DNA from: JBARRS01 sp049644345
GTDB lineage: Bacteria; Actinomycetota; Thermoleophilia; Gaiellales; Gaiellaceae
Assembly: GCA_049644345.1 (NCBI GenBank)
Contig: JBARRS010000028.1
Span: forward strand, 1 to 7,919
Direction: 5' to 3'
Length of the DNA: 7,919 nt
Shown: positions 6,056-7,919 of the stretch, piece by piece
Position numbering within the stretch: position 1 is the stretch's first letter
Layout: the number at the start of each line of letters is the position of its first letter
The notes under the pieces: model-generated
What the model was told of the DNA's origin: nothing
Seen by the model: the letters and a program-made list of their open reading frames with translations, nothing else
The model's database searches: none
Position numbers and translations under genes: made by a program

Positions 6056-6753
6056 TCACCGGCGCGACGCGGCTCGTCGGGCTGCTCGGGCAGCCGGTCT
6101 CCGAGTCGCTCTCTCCGAAGATGCAGAACGCCGCCTTCGCCGCCCGAGGGCTCGACTGGGCGTACGTGCCGCTCGACGTCGAGCCCGCGGCGCTGAAGGA
6201 GGCCCTGAGGGGCCTGGTCGCACTTGGTTTCGTGGGCGCGAACGTGACGATTCCCCATAAGACGGCGGCGGCGGAGCTCTGCGACGAGGCCGAGGACGAG
6301 TCCGTCAACACGCTCGTCGTTCGCGACGGCCGTGTGCTCGGCTTCAACACGGACCGGGAAATCGTCGCCGGGATCGACAGCGAGAGGGTCTGCCTGATCG
6401 GGGCCGGCGGGGCGGCGAAGGCCCTGCTTCCCGGCCTCTCGGGCGAGGTACGCGTCTTCTCGCGCAAGGGCGACTGGCCGCCCGATACAACCGGCGCCGA
6501 CCTGATCGTCAACGCCACTCCTGTCCGGGACGAGCCGCTCGTCGAGCCGTTGCCGCACCAGACGGTGGTCGATCTCGCCTATTACCACGACGGGCGTGAG
6601 ACGGCGCTGATCGAGGCTGCGCGCGCTGCCGGTTGTCCGCTCGTCGTCGACGGGCTCGATGCGCTCGTGCGGCAGGGCGCGGCGTCGTTTGAGCTCTGGA
6701 CAGGGCTTCCCGCGCCGGTCGCGGCGATGCGAACGGCGCTCGCTCTCGGGTAA
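6052..6753 (+). CDS. aroE: shikimate dehydrogenase (NADP+), compact form
   Basis: AroE reduces 3-dehydroshikimate to shikimate with NADPH, the fourth step of the shikimate pathway. The N-terminal substrate domain shows GQPVSESLSPKMQNAAF (13-29) and GANVTIPHK (62-70) with catalytic Lys70. SVNTLV (84-89) and GFNTD (97-101) supply the second catalytic residue, Asp101. The nucleotide-binding domain has GAGGAAKALL (117-126), NATP (154-157) and the C-terminal LVRQGAASFELWTG. At 233 residues it is well below the usual 265-290. Residues seem to be missing just before SVNT, between GFNTD and the GAGGAA loop, and after the loop, where the usual NRTxxRA phosphate-binding motif is replaced by FSRKGDW (136-142). 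All core catalytic residues remain, so it is probably active; cofactor preference is less sure. GTG 6052 overlaps the mltG stop as GTGA with no ribosome binding site. It is followed after 40 bases by aroC. Confidence 0.93.
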   Translation: MITGATRLVGLLGQPVSESLSPKMQNAAFAARGLDWAYVPLDVEPAALKEALRGLVALGFVGANVTIPHKTAAAELCDEAEDESVNTLVVRDGRVLGFNTDREIVAGIDSERVCLIGAGGAAKALLPGLSGEVRVFSRKGDWPPDTTGADLIVNATPVRDEPLVEPLPHQTVVDLAYYHDGRETALIEAARAAGCPLVVDGLDALVRQGAASFELWTGLPAPVAAMRTALALG

Positions 6754-6763
6754 TTGCCCTGGG

Positions 6764-6781
6764 GTCGGCGCCTGGCGCGAC
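6764..6781 (+). repeat. hairpin in the aroE-aroC gap
   Basis: GTCG (6764-6767) pairs with CGAC (6778-6781) and CGC (6769-6771) with GCG (6775-6777), giving 7 bp with one bulged G (6768) and a CTG loop. It ends directly against the -10-like TACGCT of aroC and is not followed by a T-run. It may be a weak terminator for the alaS-aroE transcript, a binding site, or chance in GC-rich DNA. Confidence 0.35.
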
Positions 6782-6787
6782 TACGCT
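6782..6787 (+). promoter_or_regulatory. -10-like element for leaderless aroC transcription
   Basis: TACGCT fits TANNNT and ends 6 bases before GTG 6794, so a transcript would begin at or next to the start codon. No Shine-Dalgarno precedes the GTG. A TTGCCC at 6754-6759 resembles half of a -35 but is 22 bases away, too far for a standard promoter. The layout repeats that before alaS. Confidence 0.4.
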
Positions 6788-6793
6788 TCGAGC

Positions 6794-7873
6794 GTGACGC
6801 TGACGCTCGTGACGGCGGGAGAGTCGCACGGTCCGGCGCTCGTCGCCGTCGTAACCGGTCTGCCCGCAGGTCTGGTCCTCGACCGCGCTGCAATCGACGA
6901 GGACCTTCAGCGACGGCAGCGGGGCTACGGGCGCAGCCCGCGCCAGCAGCTCGAGCAGGACGAGGTCGAGGTGCTCGCGGGTCTTCGGCACGGGCGGACG
7001 CTCGGGTCGCCGCTTGCGCTCGTCGTCCGCAACCGCGACCACGCCAACTGGGAGTGGGGCATGAGCCAGTGGCCGCCGGAAGGCGAGCCACATGGGAAAG
7101 GCTCGAAGCCGGTCACGCTGCCCAGGCCTGGGCACGCGGACCTCGCCGGCGCGCAGAAGTACGGTCTCGACGACGTCAGGGATGCGCTCGAGCGTGCCAG
7201 TGCGCGCCAGACGGCGGTCTTCGTCGCAGCCGGCGCGGTTGCGAAGGCGCTGCTACGGCAGATCGGGATCGAGGTCGGGAGCCGCGTCGTCACGGAGCAG
7301 CTCGAGCGCCGGATCGACGAGGCACGCGCCGAGCGGGACACCGTGGGCGGCGTCGTGGAGGTGCGTGTGCGGGGCGTTCCGCCGGGCCTCGGCTCCTACG
7401 CCACGAAGGCGGACCGGCTCGACGCGAGGCTCGCGGCGGCGCTGATGGGGATCCAGGCAGTGAAGGGCGTCGAGATCGGCGAGGGCTTCGCGCTCGCGGA
7501 GCTGCGCGGCTCCCAGGCCCACGACGAGATTCTCCGCGACGATCGTGGTCTCTATCGGGAGACGAACCACGCCGGCGGGATCGAGGGCGGCGTCTCGAAC
7601 GGAGAGGAGGTCGTGGCGAGGGCGGCGATGAAGCCGCTTCCGACGCTGATGCGCCCGCTGCGCTCGGTCGACCTGCAGACTGGGGAGCCCGGCGAGGCGC
7701 TGGTCGAGCGGAGTGACGTTGCGGCGGTCGAGGCTCTGGCGGTCGTTGCCGAGGCGGCGGTCGCGTTCGAGCTCGCGCGCGCCGCGCGCGAGAAGTTCGG
7801 CGGCGACGCGCTCGGGGACTTCGTCGGGGCGCACGGCGCGTACGTGGAGCGGATCGACTGGGCCCCGCGCTAG
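6794..7873 (+). CDS. aroC: chorismate synthase
   Basis: AroC converts 5-enolpyruvylshikimate-3-phosphate to chorismate by anti-1,4 elimination of phosphate, using reduced FMN; it is the last common step to aromatic amino acids, folates and quinones. The 359-residue product is the normal bacterial length. Motifs in order are TAGESHGPAL with His12, RRQRGYGRSPRQQ (40-52; FMN/substrate loop), NRDHANWEW (80-88), RPGHADLAGAQKYG (His114 is the second conserved histidine), ERASARQTAVFVAAGAVAKALL, VKGVEIGEGF and NHAGGIEGGVSNGEEV. GTG 6794 places the first motif nine residues from the start, as in the family (usual N-terminus MLRxLTAGESHG). The frame is open further upstream to 6659, but that stretch lies inside aroE. 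The gene overlaps the probable start of aroK by 16 bases. Confidence 0.97.
   Translation: MTLTLVTAGESHGPALVAVVTGLPAGLVLDRAAIDEDLQRRQRGYGRSPRQQLEQDEVEVLAGLRHGRTLGSPLALVVRNRDHANWEWGMSQWPPEGEPHGKGSKPVTLPRPGHADLAGAQKYGLDDVRDALERASARQTAVFVAAGAVAKALLRQIGIEVGSRVVTEQLERRIDEARAERDTVGGVVEVRVRGVPPGLGSYATKADRLDARLAAALMGIQAVKGVEIGEGFALAELRGSQAHDEILRDDRGLYRETNHAGGIEGGVSNGEEVVARAAMKPLPTLMRPLRSVDLQTGEPGEALVERSDVAAVEALAVVAEAAVAFELARAAREKFGGDALGDFVGAHGAYVERIDWAPR
7846..7849 (+). promoter_or_regulatory. Shine-Dalgarno supporting a CTG start for aroK
   Basis: GGAG lies inside the end of aroC, 8 bases before CTG 7858. This is suitable spacing for initiation at that codon, the only plausible start for the following shikimate kinase frame. 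Confidence 0.4.
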
Positions 7874-7919
7874 ACAAGCACGTCGCGCTGATCGGCTTCA
7901 TGGGCGCCGGCAAGTCGAC
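7858..7919 (+). CDS. aroK: shikimate kinase (3'-truncated by window edge)
   Basis: Shikimate kinase phosphorylates shikimate at the 3-OH with ATP, the step between AroE and EPSP synthase. Only about 20 residues are in the window: DKHVALIGFMGAGKS, the first beta strand plus the Walker A P-loop GxxGxGKS in the form typical of AroK. Position directly after aroC agrees with the actinobacterial aroE-aroC-aroK-aroB order. The start is unusual: this frame has a stop at 7714-7716 and then no ATG, GTG or TTG until ATG 7900, which lies inside the P-loop and would remove the first strand. CTG 7858, preceded by GGAG at 8 bases, gives a normal-length N-terminus and is taken as the start. The identity is confident from P-loop and context; the start is tentative. 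Confidence 0.8.
   Translation, partial: MGPALDKHVALIGFMGAGKS

Noticed and set aside
6659..6793. Longer N-terminus for chorismate synthase
   Set aside because: It would lie inside aroE and the gap; the family begins a few residues before TAGESHG, as given by GTG 6794.
1..7919. CRISPR array, insertion sequence, tRNA/rRNA gene or phage module
   Set aside because: No regular direct repeats, terminal inverted repeats, transposase motifs or tRNA-like folds were seen; genes fill nearly all of the window.

Overview
The window is a gene-dense, high-GC (roughly 70% by eye) stretch of bacterial chromosome with every recognised gene on the + strand. Gene order and codon bias point to an actinobacterium in the broad sense. 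The run alaS-ruvX-mltG-aroE-aroC-aroK is a known actinobacterial arrangement. The SigB/SigF-type sigma factor with an RsbW-like partner beside mnmA and alaS, and the GTG starts without ribosome binding sites, would fit Thermoleophilia (Gaiella/Solirubrobacter relatives). The class assignment is inference.

Layout. 1-921 is the 3' part of mnmA (tRNA 2-thiouridylase), cut by the window edge. After an 89-base gap with weak hairpins and a strong Shine-Dalgarno comes a two-gene regulatory unit. It consists of a small RsbW/SpoIIAB-like anti-sigma protein whose ATP-binding motifs look eroded (1011-1379), and a SigB/SigF/SigG-family sigma factor coupled to it by a TGATG overlap (1379-2152). A 74-base gap carries a short GC hairpin and a -10-like TAGAAT placed so that transcription would begin at or next to the GTG of alaS, so alaS is probably leaderless. 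alaS (2227-4770), ruvX (4767-5165), mltG (5165-6055) and aroE (6052-6753) then run with 1- or 4-base overlaps and should be one transcript. A 40-base gap repeats the hairpin plus -10-like layout in front of aroC (6794-7873). aroC overlaps the start of shikimate kinase aroK, which leaves the window at 7919 and appears to need a CTG start.

Functionally the window joins translation (tRNA U34 thiolation, tRNA-Ala charging), 16S rRNA maturation or nucleic-acid processing (RuvX), peptidoglycan chain termination (MltG), three consecutive shikimate-pathway steps (AroE, AroK, AroC), and a probable stress or regulatory sigma/anti-sigma switch.

I see no mobile element, CRISPR array, tRNA/rRNA gene or phage gene, and no wholly new system. 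The points most worth a second look are the anti-sigma protein without recognisable ATP-binding residues, the apparent CTG start of aroK, the compact AroE, and the two leaderless-type promoters. No stretch longer than 300 bases lacks a gene.
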